The notes beneath the pieces were generated by a model, which was given only the letters and a program-made list of their open reading frames with translations, had not been told where the DNA came from and searched no databases. Made by a program: the position numbers and the translations under genes. 6,320 nt of DNA, taken from assembly GCA_005877185.1 (NCBI GenBank), contig VBPQ01000112.1, forward strand, positions 1 through 6,320, read 5' to 3'. Position 1 is the stretch's first letter. The number at the start of each line of letters is the position of its first letter. This DNA comes from Nitrososphaerota archaeon. GTDB taxonomy: Archaea; Thermoproteota; Nitrososphaeria; Nitrososphaerales; Gagatemarchaeaceae. Positions 5,622-6,320 of this stretch are shown here, one piece after another.

Positions 5622-5753
5622 CTCCTGAGCGCGTCGGAGCAGACGAGAGCTAGAAGGGCCACTTCCACCGGCAAAAGCTCTGTCACGCACCAGGATGAGG
5701 GAGAGAACCCACCTTTCGAACCATTGCGACCCTTCCCCAGAGGGGAGAACCTT
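5622..5753. other. Convergent intergenic spacer with weak hairpins
   Basis: This 132-bp gap lies between convergent genes ending at 5621 and 5754. It holds a short hairpin (5733-5747: CCCC/GGGG plus T-A and T-G pairs around an AGA loop) and two competing inverted repeats near 5604-5640: CAGGAG with CTCCTG, or GCTCC with GGAGC. None is followed by a T tract on either strand. I see no tRNA arms, convincing box C/D motifs or further reading frame. The structures may help end or stabilise the convergent transcripts, but the support is weak. Confidence 0.3.
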
Positions 5754-6035
5754 CTATCTCGCCCGTCTCGATACGAGGGCCACCGCTCCACCGAGGATTG
5801 CAGAACCTCCGATGATGGTAAGTAGCTGAGTCAGTGACGACTGATTCCCGCTTAGAGAACCGACCGTCTGCGGATTGACCATCTGGGCAGACCCCTGTGC
5901 GCCGTACCCGGCAAACACGGGCACAGCGTCGATTGAGCGTAGTTGCCCCTGGGCGGGATAGAGGTACGAAACTCCACCGATGAGGGCCACGCCCAGAATC
6001 GCCGCGAACAAGGTGCTGAGGAGGAGTGAATTCAT
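5754..6035 (-). CDS. Hypothetical small membrane or secreted protein with N- and C-terminal hydrophobic segments
   Basis: The family is not recognised. The 93-residue product opens with a hydrophobic segment at about 4-25 (LLLSTLFAAILGVALIGGVSY), which could be a membrane helix or an uncleaved signal. A polar, Gln/Ser/Gly-rich middle follows at 27-68, with a possible N-glycosylation sequon NQS (64-66). It ends with a second hydrophobic helix at about 71-88 closed by RRAR. The positive-inside rule would put the C-terminus in the cytoplasm and the middle outside the cell. A start at ATG 6035 is supported by GGGAAGGT seven bases upstream. The C-terminal helix plus Arg resembles a sorting tail, but no PGF- or PEF-type signature is present, so no anchoring system is claimed. 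It follows another small membrane protein gene on the same strand. Confidence 0.72.
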   Translation of the reverse strand: MNSLLLSTLFAAILGVALIGGVSYLYPAQGQLRSIDAVPVFAGYGAQGSAQMVNPQTVGSLSGNQSSLTQLLTIIGGSAILGGAVALVSRRAR

Positions 6036-6042
6036 TCTTGTT

Positions 6043-6050
6043 ACCTTCCC
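6043..6050 (-). promoter_or_regulatory. Shine-Dalgarno site for the 93-residue membrane protein gene
   Basis: On the minus strand this reads GGGAAGGT, 7 bases before the ATG at 6035, which is good spacing. It fixes the start and shows this gene is not leaderless. Confidence 0.6.
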
Positions 6051-6065
6051 TTATCTGCGCACCGG

Positions 6066-6073
6066 CATATTAT
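6066..6073 (-). promoter_or_regulatory. Possible TATA-like element in the gap between the two membrane protein genes
   Basis: ATAATATG on the minus strand is the most AT-rich octamer in the 57-bp gap. Transcription beginning 25-27 bp downstream would start near 6043, which would cut into the Shine-Dalgarno site. The element is therefore doubtful, and the gene may instead be read from a promoter upstream of the preceding gene. Confidence 0.3.
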
Positions 6074-6092
6074 CCTACCATTTGGAACAAGC

Positions 6093-6305
6093 TCAGAAGG
6101 GCTTTCTCCTCCACACCCTGTAGGTTTCGTACCAGGAAAAGAGGGTCCCTGCGGCGCCGAAGACAGTCGCGTAGACGTTCGCGTTGCCTCCGAAGAGAAG
6201 CAGGTAGAGGATGAGAGAGGTGGTGAAGAATACCGCGTAGAACGCGAACCTCGGCAGCATGAAGCTACCCACCTTCGTGAAGGCCTGCATGACCCCGACT
6301 TCCAC
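6093..6305 (-). CDS. Hypothetical small membrane protein with two transmembrane helices (5' end uncertain)
   Basis: The family is not recognised. Read from GTG 6305, the product is 70 residues with two predicted membrane helices, about 20-38 (FAFYAVFFTTSLILYLLLF) and about 44-60 (VYATVFGAAGTLFSWYE), separated by a short GGNAN turn. It ends in the basic tail RVWRRKPF, so both ends are probably cytoplasmic. The frame stays open through the window edge at 6320 (five more codons), so the true start may lie outside. ATG 6290 is another candidate inside the window. The basic tail and clear hydrophobic periodicity support a real gene. It lies 57 bp upstream of the 93-residue membrane protein on the same strand, possibly in the same transcript. 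Confidence 0.65.
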   Translation of the reverse strand: MEVGVMQAFTKVGSFMLPRFAFYAVFFTTSLILYLLLFGGNANVYATVFGAAGTLFSWYETYRVWRRKPF

Positions 6306-6320
6306 CTTCGATTCGAGAGT

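Noticed and set aside
5622..5753. tRNA or box C/D guide RNA in the spacer
   Set aside because: The GGTTCGAAA-like string on the minus strand lacks matching tRNA arms and an acceptor stem; no proper C and D box pair was found.
5754..5840. Archaeosortase-type sorting tail on the 93-residue protein
   Set aside because: The hydrophobic helix plus Arg cluster fits only loosely; no PGF, PEF or similar signature precedes the helix.
1..6320. CRISPR array, insertion sequence or integrated element
   Set aside because: No regularly spaced repeats, no transposase or integrase frames and no terminal inverted repeats were seen.

Overview
The window looks archaeal, from a fairly GC-rich genome. The evidence is AT-rich TATA-like octamers about 26-28 bp before start codons, which implies leaderless mRNAs. 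Shine-Dalgarno sites appear mainly at genes inside operons, TTG starts are frequent, and aconitase X (AcnX) is encoded as separate large and small subunit genes, as is usual in archaea. I cannot place it to a phylum with confidence. A TACK-type lineage is plausible; Thermoplasmata, Sulfolobales and haloarchaea are less likely because they generally do not rely on AcnX for isoprenoid synthesis.

Left part (1-1247, minus strand): the first 24 codons of an aldehyde dehydrogenase, running off the window, lie behind an iron-dependent alcohol dehydrogenase. The alcohol dehydrogenase is split by a frame break at about 747/748, where roughly 25 bases of the expected reading are missing. It keeps its cofactor-binding and metal-ligand motifs on either side, so it is a recent pseudogene or an assembly error.

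Centre (1302-3723, plus strand): a tightly overlapping three-gene operon of AcnX large subunit, AcnX small subunit and a NagD-like HAD phosphatase. It diverges from the alcohol dehydrogenase across one shared TATA-like element (1270-1277). In characterised archaea this AcnX pair is phosphomevalonate dehydratase of the modified mevalonate pathway. Here the large subunit keeps only one of the three cysteines expected to hold the Fe-S cluster; the other two positions are Val296 and Asp355. An unusual set of extra cysteines surrounds the remaining one. This is the most interesting signal in the window.

Converging on that operon with no spacer is a mandelate racemase-type enolase superfamily gene (3724-4821, minus). 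It has intact metal ligands and a KxK motif, but the usual His-Asp catalytic pair is replaced by Met and Ser. Two unrelated dehydratase-type folds with altered active sites, beside dehydrogenase genes and a phosphatase, suggest an uncharacterised hydroxy-acid or phospho-hydroxy-acid pathway. That is inference.

Right part (4854-6320): a second shared TATA-like element (4854-4861) drives the enolase-family gene one way and, the other way, a leaderless two-gene unit: a cysteine-rich double zinc-ribbon protein and a 107-residue helical protein, neither recognised. After a 132-bp convergent spacer come two small membrane protein genes on the minus strand (93 residues, and at least 70 residues), also of unknown function. 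I see no RNA genes, CRISPR arrays, insertion sequences or long repeats.
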